A stretch of 22,102 nucleotides of DNA from an uncultured Lachnospiraceae bacterium (GCA_905236925.1 CAJOQS010000147.1:1-22102); one strand, 5' to 3'; positions 1-7,730 are shown, numbered from the stretch's first letter. Program-made: numbers and translations. The notes: a model not told the origin generated them from the letters alone.

Positions 1-617
1 AGCGCAGACCTGAGTGTTTTCCACGAGAAGATATAGATACCCATCGAAGCAAGGTTGCTTCTGGGCTTCGCGGGCTTCTCCTCAAAATCGATGACCTTCT
101 TGTTCTCGTCCGTGATGATAAGTCCGAACCGCGATGCATCCTCCCAGGCGACCGGATACGCCGCTATCGTGATATCGGCGTTGTTGGCCTTGTGGTAGTC
201 GAGAAGCATCTCGTAGTCCATCTTGTATATGTGATCTCCCCCGAGGATCAGAACATAATCGGGGTTGTAATATTCCATGTATTTGAGATTCTGGTAGATG
301 GCGTTGGCAGTGCCCGTGTACCATTCCGAATTGCCCGACTTCTCGTAGGGCGGAAGAATGCTGACGCCTCCGATGTTTCGATCCAGATCCCAGGGAATTC
401 CTATACCGATATGGGTATTCAGCCTGAGCGGCTGATACTGTGTGAGGACACCGACGGTGTCAACTCCTGAATTGATGCAATTGCTCAACGGGAAATCGAT
501 GATCCTGTATTTACCGCCGTAACTGACGGCAGGCTTTGCCATGTCGGCTGTGAGAACGCCGAGTCTGGAGCCCTGGCCACCCGCAAGGAGCATTGCGATC
601 ATTTCTTTATGAATCAA
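1..617 (-). CDS. glgC: Glucose-1-phosphate adenylyltransferase, N-terminal part (cut by window edge)
   Basis: ADP-glucose pyrophosphorylase makes ADP-glucose from glucose-1-phosphate and ATP, the committed step of bacterial glycogen synthesis. About 205 N-terminal residues are present; the rest lies left of base 1. The nucleotide-binding signature [13 protein letters not shown] is at residues 8-20, followed by KPAV, the [12 protein letters not shown] segment and the [10 protein letters not shown] sugar-nucleotide motif, all diagnostic of GlgC rather than the non-catalytic GlgD. The best start is a TTG at 615-617: a GGGGGTG ribosome site (624-630 on this strand) sits six bases upstream, and the resulting start, [14 protein letters not shown], resembles the usual clostridial N-terminus. 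The next in-frame ATG, at 602, would leave the SD too far away. It is divergent from murC across 153 bases. A glgD gene would be expected just downstream, outside the window. Confidence 0.95.
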   Translation of the reverse strand, partial: MIHKEMIAMLLAGGQGSRLGVLTADMAKPAVSYGGKYRIIDFPLSNCINSGVDTVGVLTQYQPLRLNTHIGIGIPWDLDRNIGGVSILPPYEKSGNSEWYTGTANAIYQNLKYMEYYNPDYVLILGGDHIYKMDYEMLLDYHKANNADITIAAYPVAWEDASRFGLIITDENKKVIDFEEKPAKPRSNLASMGIYIFSWKTLRSA

Positions 618-702
618 TGCTATCACCCCCGTGTAACATAAATGCGGCGAAAAAATTCCGCCAACGTTATTGTATCACGCTTTTCACAAAAAAGGAATAA
701 CC

Positions 703-731
703 TTTACAGAATACGGCATGATATTTATAAT
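703..731 (+). promoter_or_regulatory. Promoter of murC
   Basis: A -35 hexamer TTTACA (703-708) and a perfect -10 TATAAT (726-731) are separated by exactly 17 bases. Transcription would begin near 738, giving a leader of about 33 bases before the GTG start at 771. The match is strong for a housekeeping sigma-A promoter; its use is inferred from sequence only. Confidence 0.75.
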
Positions 732-770
732 AATTTTGAAAAAATAAAGATCCATTCCGGAGGAATCACT

Positions 771-2162
771 GTGAAAAGTATTATAGATCTAGATCATCCC
801 TGTAAAGTCCATTTTACCGGGATCGGCGGCATCAGTATGAGCGGCTTTGCCGAGCTTCTTCTTAAAAAGGGCTTTGATGTGTCAGGCTCCGACCGTGCTC
901 CCACCGCCATCACGGGAAAGCTCGAGGATCTCGGTGCGGTCATAACCTACGGTCCCCATAAGGCGGACAGCGTAGGCGATGATGTGAAGCTCCTTGTGTA
1001 TACGGCCGCCGTGTCTTCCGATAACCCGGAGCTTGTCAGGGCGAAGCAGCTGAATATCCCCTGCATCGAAAGAGGAAAGCTCGCAGGTGAGGTAATGCTG
1101 CATTACAGGAATAATTACTCCGTTGCCGGAACCCATGGAAAGACCACATCAACAGCCATGCTGTCGACCGTTTTCATTGACGCGGGTTTCGATCCCACCG
1201 TTTCCGTCGGAGGCGTGTTCAGGGAAATAGGAGGAAATTTCCGGATCGGAGGTCCGGACAATTTTGTCATCGAATCCTGCGAATACACGGACAGCTTCCT
1301 GAACTTCCATCCCACACGCGCCATCATCACCAATATTGAGGCAGAGCATCTCGATTACTTCGGAACAGAAGAACGTATGAGGGAGTCCTTTGCAAGATTT
1401 GCCGGACTTCTTCCCGCCGACGGACTGCTTGCGATCAATTCCGGAATTCCCGGACATAAGGAGCTCTTTGCCGATGTAAAATGTCCGATTGTTACCTATT
1501 CCGAAAAAGATGAGAATGCGGATTTTGCTGCCCGAGATATAAGCTTTGACGAATACGGATGTGCCTCGTTTACTGTCCTGCACCGCGGAAGTGCGCTCGG
1601 AAAGGTGACTCTGGCAGTCCCTGGCGTTCATAACGTTGCAAATGCCCTGGGAGTTGCGGCAATGGCTTTTTCGGAAGGTATCCCCTTTGATGTCATCGCG
1701 GCGGGACTGGAAAGGTATCACGGCATCGGACGCCGCTTTGAAAAGAAGGGAGAGGTCGGAGGAGTTACCGTCATTGACGATTACGCTCACCATCCAACCG
1801 AGATCGGAGCTACCCTCGAAGCAGCCGCAAGGTACCCTCACAAGACCCTCTGGACGGTCTTCCAGCCTCATACCTATTCGAGAACCGCGGAATTCAAGAA
1901 CGAGATCGCCGAGAAGCTTTCCCTTTCCGACAAGATCGTTCTTACAGATATATATGCCGCCAGAGAAGTCAATACCTACGGCATCTCGTCTCGGGATATC
2001 GCCGATATCATAAAAACACGTTTTGGTAAAGAAGTTTACTGCTTTGACGACTTTGGTGAGGTGGTTGATTTTCTTTTGACCAACTGCTGTCCGGGTGACT
2101 TGTTGATAACTATGGGTGCCGGAGATGTTGTCAAAATAGGAGAAACCCTTTTGGGGGAATAA
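771..2162 (+). CDS. murC: UDP-N-acetylmuramate--L-alanine ligase
   Basis: Cytoplasmic Mur ligase that joins L-alanine to UDP-N-acetylmuramic acid using ATP, the first amino-acid addition in peptidoglycan precursor synthesis. The 463-residue product has the usual family length. Seen in order: the UDP-binding Rossmann start FTGIGGISMSGFAE (residues 15-28), the ATP loop GTHGKTT (120-126), the central-domain segment ending EAEHLDYF, the DDYAHHPTEI motif, and the C-terminal FQPHTYSRT and DIYAAREVNTYGISS motifs typical of MurC. A longer reading from 642 is possible, but GTG at 771 has a proper GGAGG site seven bases upstream and a good promoter at 703-731, and it gives a normal MurC N-terminus. The next gene begins 255 bases downstream, after a spacer rich in TCCAC repeats. 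No terminator was seen after the stop. Confidence 0.97.
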   Translation: MKSIIDLDHPCKVHFTGIGGISMSGFAELLLKKGFDVSGSDRAPTAITGKLEDLGAVITYGPHKADSVGDDVKLLVYTAAVSSDNPELVRAKQLNIPCIERGKLAGEVMLHYRNNYSVAGTHGKTTSTAMLSTVFIDAGFDPTVSVGGVFREIGGNFRIGGPDNFVIESCEYTDSFLNFHPTRAIITNIEAEHLDYFGTEERMRESFARFAGLLPADGLLAINSGIPGHKELFADVKCPIVTYSEKDENADFAARDISFDEYGCASFTVLHRGSALGKVTLAVPGVHNVANALGVAAMAFSEGIPFDVIAAGLERYHGIGRRFEKKGEVGGVTVIDDYAHHPTEIGATLEAAARYPHKTLWTVFQPHTYSRTAEFKNEIAEKLSLSDKIVLTDIYAAREVNTYGISSRDIADIIKTRFGKEVYCFDDFGEVVDFLLTNCCPGDLLITMGAGDVVKIGETLLGE

Positions 2163-2163
2163 C

Positions 2164-2342
2164 TTATCCACTTTGTCCACCTGTTTTTTGTCCACTCCTT
2201 TGCTTCGTGCCGAAATGCCTTTATATCTGCACGAAGCGATCAGGGGCGGGGTATTTATCCACTTTTCCAATACGATCTTTCGACACCTGTTTCATTCTTT
2301 TTTTGTCCTTTTCTTACTTTTTTCCACATGCTATAATCCACA
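2164..2342 (+). promoter_or_regulatory. Cluster of six DnaA-box-like sites upstream of dnaD-dnaI
   Basis: Six sequences close to the DnaA box consensus TTATNCACA lie in the same orientation between murC and dnaD: TTATCCACT (2164-2172), TTGTCCACC (2173-2181), TTGTCCACT (2188-2196), TTATCCACT (2255-2263), TTTTCCACA (2320-2328) and TAATCCACA (2334-2342). Four differ from the consensus at one position and two at two. The last two flank and overlap an extended -10 promoter element. A pyrimidine-rich tract fills about 2280-2323. The sites suggest binding by DnaA, either to regulate the downstream primosome genes or as a DnaA-titrating or origin-like element. No dnaA or dnaN gene is in the window, so this is not the canonical origin context. 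Confidence 0.5.
2329..2337 (+). promoter_or_regulatory. Extended -10 promoter of the dnaD operon
   Basis: TGC followed by a perfect TATAAT (2332-2337) forms an extended -10 element. No good -35 hexamer sits 17 bases upstream, where the sequence is T-rich; extended -10 promoters often tolerate this. It lies between two DnaA-box-like sequences, one ending at 2328 and one overlapping it (2334-2342), so bound DnaA would compete with RNA polymerase. Transcription would start near 2344, about 75 bases before the dnaD start. Confidence 0.5.
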
Positions 2343-2417
2343 TACCGACGCGAAAGGGATCATGTTTTGGCCGTGGTTTCTTTACGCCGGAAGATGTTTG
2401 AGTGTGGGGGGTTCTTT

Positions 2418-3515
2418 ATGACCAGGCCAATTACACTTTCCTTCGGAAGTGATTCCGGCGAGACAGCCGTTTCGAATATATTTATCGATGAATACATGAC
2501 TGAAGCAAATGGTGCATACGTAAAGGTATACATCTATCTTTTGCGTTGTCTGGGCGATTCATCCATGTCTATTTCCGTTGCAAGCATTTCTGAAAAGCTC
2601 GATGAGACCGAGAAGGATATCATCAAGGCCCTCCGTTACTGGGAGAAGCAGAAGCTTCTGCATATAACCTGGGATGCAGAGGGTCAGATCAACAGTATAA
2701 CCCTGAATCCGCTGAATACAGAAACACACAAGCCGGCAAGGATCATTTCACTGTCCGTTTCCGAGCCTGAAGCCGCGGAACTGCCCGTTGCCGAGCAGCC
2801 CGTCGAGGAAGCTGCCATGCAGATTACCAAGCCCAGCTATTCCGCTCGGCAGATCGCAAAATTCAAGCAGCACGACGATTTCAACGAGCTTATAGACTAT
2901 ATTGAGGAGCATCTTGGCTGCACCATGAAGCCTTCGGATCTTCAGACTCCGGCTTTTCTTTATGAACAGCTCGGTATGTCCGCCGATCTTATCCGCTTCC
3001 TTTACGATTACTGCCTGTATTCCGGCAAAACGGCACCTGCGTACATTGAGAAGGTGGCGATCTCATGGCATGAAAAAGGTGTTGATTCCATTGACAGGGC
3101 AAGAGTTCAGGTCTTCTCCCGCTCAAAGGAATGCAGCGCGATCAAGAGTGCCTTCGGGATCACAAGGTCCTTCGGTTCGATCGAATATGAATTCATCGAT
3201 CGCTGGCGCTTCACATACAACATGTCTGTAGATATGATCGTCGAAGCCTGCAGCAGAACACTGTTAAACCTCGGAAGGCCGGACTTCAAGTATACCGACA
3301 GCACTTTAAAGCACTGGCATGAGCACGGCATTACGGATGCAGAGGGGATCGCCGCGGACGACAGCTCCCACGCCGAAAGAGTCCGCAAAACCAAGGCTTC
3401 CGGCAGCCAGATGAGGAACCAGACTTCATCGAATAAGTTTAACCAGTTCTCTCAGCGCTCCTACGAAGCAAGTGATTATGATGATCTTGAAAGCAGGAAG
3501 ATCGGAAAGCTGTAA
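2418..3515 (+). CDS. dnaD: DnaD domain primosomal protein
   Basis: Replication-initiation protein of the Firmicutes DnaD/DnaB type, which helps DnaI deliver the replicative helicase. The 365-residue product has an N-terminal winged-helix-like part (about residues 15-100), a proline/glutamate-rich linker (about 100-140), then two copies of the DnaB_2 (DDBH2) domain. Both copies carry the YxxxxxxxW hallmark: YIEKVAISW at 209-217, with the full YxxxIxxxW spacing, and YTDSTLKHW at 292-300, each followed by an H-E-[KH]-G-[VI] turn. The tail is basic and polar. The ATG at 2418 is chosen because a GGGGG ribosome site lies about six bases upstream; the upstream extension starting with TTG at 2367 has no such support. 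The dnaI gene follows after six bases, which fits joint function. Two DnaB_2 copies make it DnaB/DnaD-like in architecture; either name could be used. Confidence 0.88.
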   Translation: MTRPITLSFGSDSGETAVSNIFIDEYMTEANGAYVKVYIYLLRCLGDSSMSISVASISEKLDETEKDIIKALRYWEKQKLLHITWDAEGQINSITLNPLNTETHKPARIISLSVSEPEAAELPVAEQPVEEAAMQITKPSYSARQIAKFKQHDDFNELIDYIEEHLGCTMKPSDLQTPAFLYEQLGMSADLIRFLYDYCLYSGKTAPAYIEKVAISWHEKGVDSIDRARVQVFSRSKECSAIKSAFGITRSFGSIEYEFIDRWRFTYNMSVDMIVEACSRTLLNLGRPDFKYTDSTLKHWHEHGITDAEGIAADDSSHAERVRKTKASGSQMRNQTSSNKFNQFSQRSYEASDYDDLESRKIGKL

Positions 3516-3521
3516 TGCCCT

Positions 3522-4511
3522 ATGAAACTGTCGAATTCTCAGTATGATGCCATCATGCACCGCTATGATATGCGCAGGATGAGCGCAAAATACGAACTGG
3601 ACAAAAGAACAGAGGAGATATATAATAAGTGCCCGGAGATTTTGGATATCGACAATCAGATAGCCAGCCAGTCCGCCGGGTTTGTTCGGCGTGCAATTAA
3701 CGGGGAGGATGCCTCCGCGGAGGAGCTTGAGCGTTCCAACCGCGTTCTTTCACAGCGAAAAGAGGATATTCTCGAGCAGAACGGTTTTCCCCGGGACTAT
3801 CTTTCCCTTCATTATGTATGCGATCTCTGCCATGACACAGGCTATGTGGACGGCGAGCGCTGCAGGTGTTTTTCCGCTGAAGTCTCCGACATGATCTATA
3901 ACGAATCCAATGTCCGCGATATAATCCGTGAGGAGAACTTTGACCGGTTCAACCTCGATCTTTATCCGGATGAACCAATGCCGCTTTCTTCTACCTCAAA
4001 CAGGATGGTCAGTCCCCGCGAGAACATGAAGGAGGTTCTCAACAACGCTCACCGGTTTATAGACAGTTTTGATACCGATTATCACAATCTTCTGATCTAC
4101 GGCAACACTGGACTCGGCAAAACCTTCCTCAGCAACTGCATAGCGAAGGAATTGCTCGACAGTTCGCACACGGTCCTGTATTATACCGCTTTCAGGTTTT
4201 TCAAATATCTTGAGGGCTGCGCCTTTAACTACGACCAGTCCGGAGACGAAGGTATCCTCTCAGAGGACCGTCTCATCGAATGTGATCTGCTCATTCTCGA
4301 TGATATCGGTACAGAGATGACCAATACCTTTACAAATTCGGCGCTTTACACCGTTATCAACGAGCGCCATATAAAGCGACATCCCACGATCATTTCAACC
4401 AACCTTACCCTTGCGGAGCTGGAGAGCCGCTACAGCGAGCGTATCTTCTCCCGCCTTTCCAAGGATTATTCACTGTTGAAGCTGATCGGGAATGATATAA
4501 GAAGAAAATAA
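3522..4511 (+). CDS. dnaI: Primosomal helicase loader, DnaI/DnaC-type AAA+ ATPase
   Basis: AAA+ ATPase that loads the replicative DNA helicase. The 329-residue protein matches DnaI in layout: an N-terminal helicase-binding region with a zinc-binding cluster (C100, C103, C114, C116 in CDLCHDTGYVDGERCRC), then an ATPase domain with Walker A GNTGLGKT (194-201), Walker B LLILDD (256-261), sensor-1 ISTN (291-294) and the arginine-finger segment YSERIFSRL (304-312). The zinc cluster separates it from IstB transposase helpers, which share the ATPase fold. The start is only six bases after the dnaD stop with a weak ribosome site, suggesting translational coupling. It is followed 28 bases later by prs. 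DnaC is an alternative name for the same role. Confidence 0.92.
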   Translation: MKLSNSQYDAIMHRYDMRRMSAKYELDKRTEEIYNKCPEILDIDNQIASQSAGFVRRAINGEDASAEELERSNRVLSQRKEDILEQNGFPRDYLSLHYVCDLCHDTGYVDGERCRCFSAEVSDMIYNESNVRDIIREENFDRFNLDLYPDEPMPLSSTSNRMVSPRENMKEVLNNAHRFIDSFDTDYHNLLIYGNTGLGKTFLSNCIAKELLDSSHTVLYYTAFRFFKYLEGCAFNYDQSGDEGILSEDRLIECDLLILDDIGTEMTNTFTNSALYTVINERHIKRHPTIISTNLTLAELESRYSERIFSRLSKDYSLLKLIGNDIRRK

Positions 4512-4539
4512 CTAAATATCAGACATTTCGGAGGTTTCC

Positions 4540-5712
4540 ATGGGTCAGCAGGATGTTATCTATGACACGATACCCGTAGGCAGTCTTGGGGTTATCGCAC
4601 TGAAAAGCAGCGAGGAGCTCGGAAGCAAGGTGAATAACTACCTTGTAAGCTGGAGAAACAACAGAGAGCACGAACACGCTTCCACCATCGCATTCGCGGG
4701 CTACAGGCGCGACAGCTACCTCATCGACCACAAGTGCCCCCGCTTCGGAACAGGCGAAGCCAAGGGCATAATCAACGAATCTGTCAGGGGTGTAGACCTT
4801 TACATCATCGTTGACGTTACCAACTGGAGCCTCACTTATACAGTATGCGGGCAGCAGAACCATATGTCCCCCGACGACCACTTCCAGGATCTCAAGAGGA
4901 TCATCGCAGCCGTTGGCGGCAAAGCCCGTAAGATCACTGTCATCATGCCTTTCCTCTATGAAAGCAGACAGCATAAGCGCAATTCCCGCGAATCACTTGA
5001 CTGCGCGCTCGCACTTCAGGAGCTTTACGACATGGGTGTTGAGAGCATCGTTACCTTCGATGCGCATGACCCCAGAGTTCAGAACGCAGTACCTCTCAAG
5101 ACCTTCGAAACCATCAAACCCACCTACCAGTTCATCAAGGCATTGCTCCGCAATGTGCCCGATATTCAGCTCAAGCCCGACAAGGTTCTTGTAATAAGCC
5201 CTGACGAAGGCGCCATGGAGCGTGCCGTATATTTTGCAAACGTTCTCGGCGTAGATATGGGTCTTTTCTACAAGAGAAGGGATTACTCCAAGGTTGTTAA
5301 CGGCCGTAATCCGATCGTCGCGCACGAATACCTCGGAAGTCCCCTTGAAGGACGTGACGCCATCATCATTGACGATATGATCTCCTCCGGCGAGAGCATG
5401 CTCGATGTTGCCAAGCAGCTGAAGGAGCGCGGCGCGGGACGTATATTCGTATGTGCCACCTTCGGACTCTTCACGGACGGTCTTGCCCGCTTTGATGAAG
5501 CATACAACGAAGGCCTTATTTACCGCGTGATCACAACTAATTCCATCTACCAGACACCCGAACTGCTGTCCAGAGAGTATTATCTGAGCGCGGATATGAG
5601 CAAGTATATCGCTCTTCTGATCGATACGCTCAATCACGACCAGAGTATCAGTGAGTTCCTCGATCCTACTGACAGGATAAGAAAGATACTGAAGCAGTAT
5701 AACCAGATCTGA
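4540..5712 (+). CDS. prs: Ribose-phosphate pyrophosphokinase (PRPP synthetase), long form
   Basis: Makes PRPP from ribose-5-phosphate and ATP for purine, pyrimidine, histidine, tryptophan and NAD synthesis. The product is 390 residues, longer than the usual 310-320. Visible features are the N-terminal FAGYRRDSYLIDHKCPRFGTGEAKG segment region (residues 53-76), the central VIMPFLYESRQHKR (134-147), FDAHDPRVQNAVP (173-185) for metal and ribose-5-phosphate binding, and the PRPP loop IIIDDMISSGESM (275-287). Extra length sits near the N-terminus and in the C-terminal tail after residue 340. A GGAGG site lies six bases before the ATG. The gene lies 28 bases after dnaI and 15 bases before the MIF-like gene, with no terminator on either side, so it is probably co-transcribed. 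The family is clear; the effect of the extra length on allosteric control is unknown. Confidence 0.93.
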   Translation: MGQQDVIYDTIPVGSLGVIALKSSEELGSKVNNYLVSWRNNREHEHASTIAFAGYRRDSYLIDHKCPRFGTGEAKGIINESVRGVDLYIIVDVTNWSLTYTVCGQQNHMSPDDHFQDLKRIIAAVGGKARKITVIMPFLYESRQHKRNSRESLDCALALQELYDMGVESIVTFDAHDPRVQNAVPLKTFETIKPTYQFIKALLRNVPDIQLKPDKVLVISPDEGAMERAVYFANVLGVDMGLFYKRRDYSKVVNGRNPIVAHEYLGSPLEGRDAIIIDDMISSGESMLDVAKQLKERGAGRIFVCATFGLFTDGLARFDEAYNEGLIYRVITTNSIYQTPELLSREYYLSADMSKYIALLIDTLNHDQSISEFLDPTDRIRKILKQYNQI

Positions 5713-5727
5713 ACGGAGGTACATAGC

Positions 5728-6072
5728 ATGCCCTACATCGGAACAAGAGTCAGCGTCGCGCTGAGCGCCGACAAGGAAAAAGAGATCAAGGAAAAGCTCG
5801 GAAAGGCGATCGAGCTCTGCCCCGGAAAGACCGAAAAGTGGCTTATGACGGAATTTGCCGACAACTGCCGCTTATGGTTCGCCGGCGACAACAGTGCGCC
5901 TTCCGCATTTGTTGAAGTGAAGATTCTCGGTGGAGAGGATAAAAGCGCCTTTTCGAAAATGTCAGGTGCCATCTGCAATATTCTGAGCGATACTCTCGGC
6001 ATCAGCCCCGACCGTGTTTATATAACGTATCAGGGCTATTCGAGCTGGGGATGGAACGGGAGTAATTTCTGA
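5728..6072 (+). CDS. MIF-like tautomerase
   Basis: Small protein of the macrophage migration inhibitory factor branch of the tautomerase superfamily (114 residues, the family length). It has the obligatory Pro directly after Met (MPYIGTRV), which would be the catalytic N-terminal proline after Met removal, a lysine at position 34 aligning with the MIF active-site Lys32, and a C-terminal half very close to animal MIF: LGISPDRVYITYQ followed by GWNGSNF. The CxxC motif of animal MIF is absent (SAFV in its place), so thiol oxidoreductase activity is not expected. A keto-enol tautomerase role is plausible; the natural substrate is unknown, as for most bacterial homologues. No signal peptide is seen. 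GGAGG precedes the ATG by eight bases. It follows prs by 15 bases and its stop overlaps the start of the cupin gene by one base. Confidence 0.9.
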   Translation: MPYIGTRVSVALSADKEKEIKEKLGKAIELCPGKTEKWLMTEFADNCRLWFAGDNSAPSAFVEVKILGGEDKSAFSKMSGAICNILSDTLGISPDRVYITYQGYSSWGWNGSNF

Positions 6073-6404
6073 TGATAAATGACCGTTGGGTATTTCATGA
6101 TGATGCTGCGCCTGAGGATCAGGGCAACGGAATAGTTAGAAGAGTTCTGGCATACAGCAGGGATCTTATGTGTGTCGAGAACTCTTTTAAAAAGGGCGCG
6201 GTCGGAGCGCTCCACCACCACCCGCACACTCAGATCACCTATGTTGTAAGCGGGTGCTTTGAATTTGAGATCGACGGTGTCAAAAAGCGTGTCAAAGCCG
6301 GCGACACCATGCTGAAAACAGACAGCGTCGAGCATGGCTGCGTGTGTCTCGAGGAAGGAATTCTTCTGGATATCTTCTCCCCGATGAGAGAGGATTTTGT
6401 TTAG
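6072..6404 (+). CDS. Small cupin-domain protein (KdgF-like)
   Basis: Single-domain cupin of 110 residues, cytoplasmic by lack of a signal. Cupin motif 1 is GALHHHPHTQITYVVSG (residues 45-61), giving likely metal ligands among H48/H50, H52 and Q54. Motif 2 is GDTMLKTDSVEHGC (77-90), with H88 as the last ligand. The HPHTQITYVVSG pattern with Gln in place of Glu resembles KdgF-type cupins that open uronate rings, but many cupins of unknown function look alike, so the substrate is not assigned. The ATG overlaps the stop of the MIF-like gene (TGATG), which implies translational coupling and a shared purpose. A GGGAG site lies about nine bases upstream. A terminator follows 26 bases after the stop, making this the last gene of the operon. 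Confidence 0.85.
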   Translation: MINDRWVFHDDAAPEDQGNGIVRRVLAYSRDLMCVENSFKKGAVGALHHHPHTQITYVVSGCFEFEIDGVKKRVKAGDTMLKTDSVEHGCVCLEEGILLDIFSPMREDFV

Positions 6405-6430
6405 GACGCGAGCAAATTAATATACTGCAT

Positions 6431-6462
6431 GGGCGGTCATTTCAAACTGGCCGCCCTATTTT
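6431..6462 (+). terminator. Rho-independent terminator after the dnaD-cupin operon
   Basis: A nine-pair stem GGGCGGTCA / TGGCCGCCC (one G-T pair) with an eight-base loop is followed by TATTTTA. It lies 26 bases after the cupin stop and closes the run of five closely spaced genes. Confidence 0.85.
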
Positions 6463-6548
6463 AATGCAGGGATTGACAAATGGATAGCAAACAGAAACAA
6501 ATAGAAATAAACGGAGAGTAATACGCACATCTATTGTCAGAAAGTTGC

Positions 6549-6577
6549 TTGTGTTTTCTGTTTCTTTGTGCTACAAT
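6549..6577 (+). promoter_or_regulatory. Promoter of the Rpn-type nuclease gene
   Basis: TTGTGT (6549-6554) and TACAAT (6572-6577) are 17 bases apart, with a TG one base upstream of the -10 forming an extended -10 element. The leader to the start at 6728 would be about 145 bases. It contains an imperfect hairpin made of GCAGGAGGC and GCCTTCCTGC just before the ribosome site. Apart from this promoter and hairpin, nothing else was recognised in the 265 bases between the upstream terminator and the gene. Confidence 0.55.
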
Positions 6578-6727
6578 CACTGACGAGCAGAACATCTTAT
6601 ATTTCTATCATTCTATGATCTGTAATTTCATGAAGTTCCTGCTTATTCACACTTTGTTAACCGCAGGAGGCTTCCTGAAACCAGTTTTGGATCGCCTTCC
6701 TGCATGCACTTTTCTGGAGGGGAAAGA

Positions 6728-7612
6728 ATGAAAGAAACTAACACGGAGAAGCAGTTTTCTGGCAGTACAGGGTTTCCTGTTAACAGGGAGTACAAGTCAG
6801 ATGCTTTCAAGATGTTTTTCTCTATCAAAAAGAATGCACTTGAACTCTACAATGCCCTAAATGGTACCGATTACGGTGATGAAAACGCATTGGAGATCAA
6901 TACGCTTGATCAGGCAGTATATCTGAAGATATACAATGACGTGTCTTTTACGGTCAGTGGTACTGTAAATCTGTATGAGCATCAAAGTACGGTTAATCCC
7001 AATATGCCGCTCAGGGATCTGTTCTATGTGACCGATATGTATAAGAGCAGTGTTTCCATGAAAGACCTGTATGGAAAGAAAATGGTCAAGGTTCCAACAC
7101 CTAAATTCGTTGTTTTCTATAACGGATCGCAGGATATGCCCGATGAAGAGCAGATAAGGCTGTCTGATGTTTTTGAAAGCAATACGGACGATCCGGAGCT
7201 GGAACTGGTAGTACGCGTTCTGAATATTAATTTTGGCCATAACAAGGCACTTCTTAATAAATGTTTAGCGTTAAAGCACTATGCGATCCTGATCGAAAGG
7301 ATACGCAATAACCAGAAAAAAGGCATGGCGATAGAGGAAGCAGCATCGGAGGCGATAGACTGGTGCATCAGTGAACATGTCATGGAGGATTTTCTAACGA
7401 AGGAAAGGGCAGGTGTGATAGCAATGCATGTACTTGATTTCAACGAAGAACTGCATGAGAAAGAATTACTGGAAGAAGGCATAAGAGAAGGAACTAGCAG
7501 AATTATTGCTAATTTGATGAAGCAGGGGAAAACTGCGGAGGATATCGCTTACCTCTGCGGATTACCACTTACGACGGTCTCGGATATAGTTGAAGAGCTA
7601 AAGAAATTATAG
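6728..7612 (+). CDS. Rpn family PD-(D/E)XK nuclease / putative transposase
   Basis: Resembles the Rpn (YhgA-like, PDDEXK) proteins that are repeated in many Lachnospiraceae genomes and in enterobacteria promote RecA-independent recombination. The 294-residue product starts with a basic helix containing YKSDAFKMFFSIK (residues 22-34), then shows a nuclease-like core with YNDVSF (69-74) and NLYEHQST (81-88), fitting the D...ExQ variant of the PD-(D/E)XK site. A C-terminal helical region, EEGIREGTSRIIANLMKQG, resembles the tail these proteins share, followed by a short helix-turn-helix-like end (TAEDIAYLCGLPLTTVSDIVEELKKL region). ATG 6728 is preferred over 6704 because a GGAGGGG site lies six bases upstream. 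It has its own promoter and a terminator-like stem, and stands at the left edge of the A+T-rich accessory segment. No terminal repeats were found around it. Confidence 0.8.
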   Translation: MKETNTEKQFSGSTGFPVNREYKSDAFKMFFSIKKNALELYNALNGTDYGDENALEINTLDQAVYLKIYNDVSFTVSGTVNLYEHQSTVNPNMPLRDLFYVTDMYKSSVSMKDLYGKKMVKVPTPKFVVFYNGSQDMPDEEQIRLSDVFESNTDDPELELVVRVLNINFGHNKALLNKCLALKHYAILIERIRNNQKKGMAIEEAASEAIDWCISEHVMEDFLTKERAGVIAMHVLDFNEELHEKELLEEGIREGTSRIIANLMKQGKTAEDIAYLCGLPLTTVSDIVEELKKL

Positions 7613-7679
7613 AGAACTGCACTCGAATTAAGAACCGGCGTTGATCTTATCGTCGATATCTGCTATAAAGATGTACAGA

Positions 7680-7727
7680 GCTAACGGCACCACAGAAAAC
7701 AATAGTTTTGTGGCGCCGTTAGCTTTT
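7680..7727 (+). terminator. Terminator after the Rpn gene
   Basis: GCTAACGGCACCACA (7680-7694) pairs with TGTGGCGCCGTTAGC (7709-7723) with a single mismatch, around a 14-base A-rich loop, and is followed by TTTT. It lies 67 bases after the nuclease stop. The length and near-perfection would also fit a small palindromic repeat element; no second copy is in the window. Confidence 0.75.
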
Positions 7728-7730
7728 GAG

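Noticed and set aside
1149..2270. A 373-codon open frame on the minus strand opposite murC
   Set aside because: MurC on the plus strand has all family motifs, a promoter and a ribosome site. The antisense frame has no recognisable domain and is a by-product of codon bias.
2164..2417. Chromosomal replication origin proper
   Set aside because: DnaA-box-like sites are present, but dnaA, dnaN, rpmH and perfect TTATCCACA boxes in both orientations are absent, so only a DnaA-linked element is proposed.
7613..7679. A short frame after the Rpn gene reading TALELRTGVDLIVDICYKD before a stop, possibly a gene remnant
   Set aside because: Too short, no start or ribosome site, and no family recognised.
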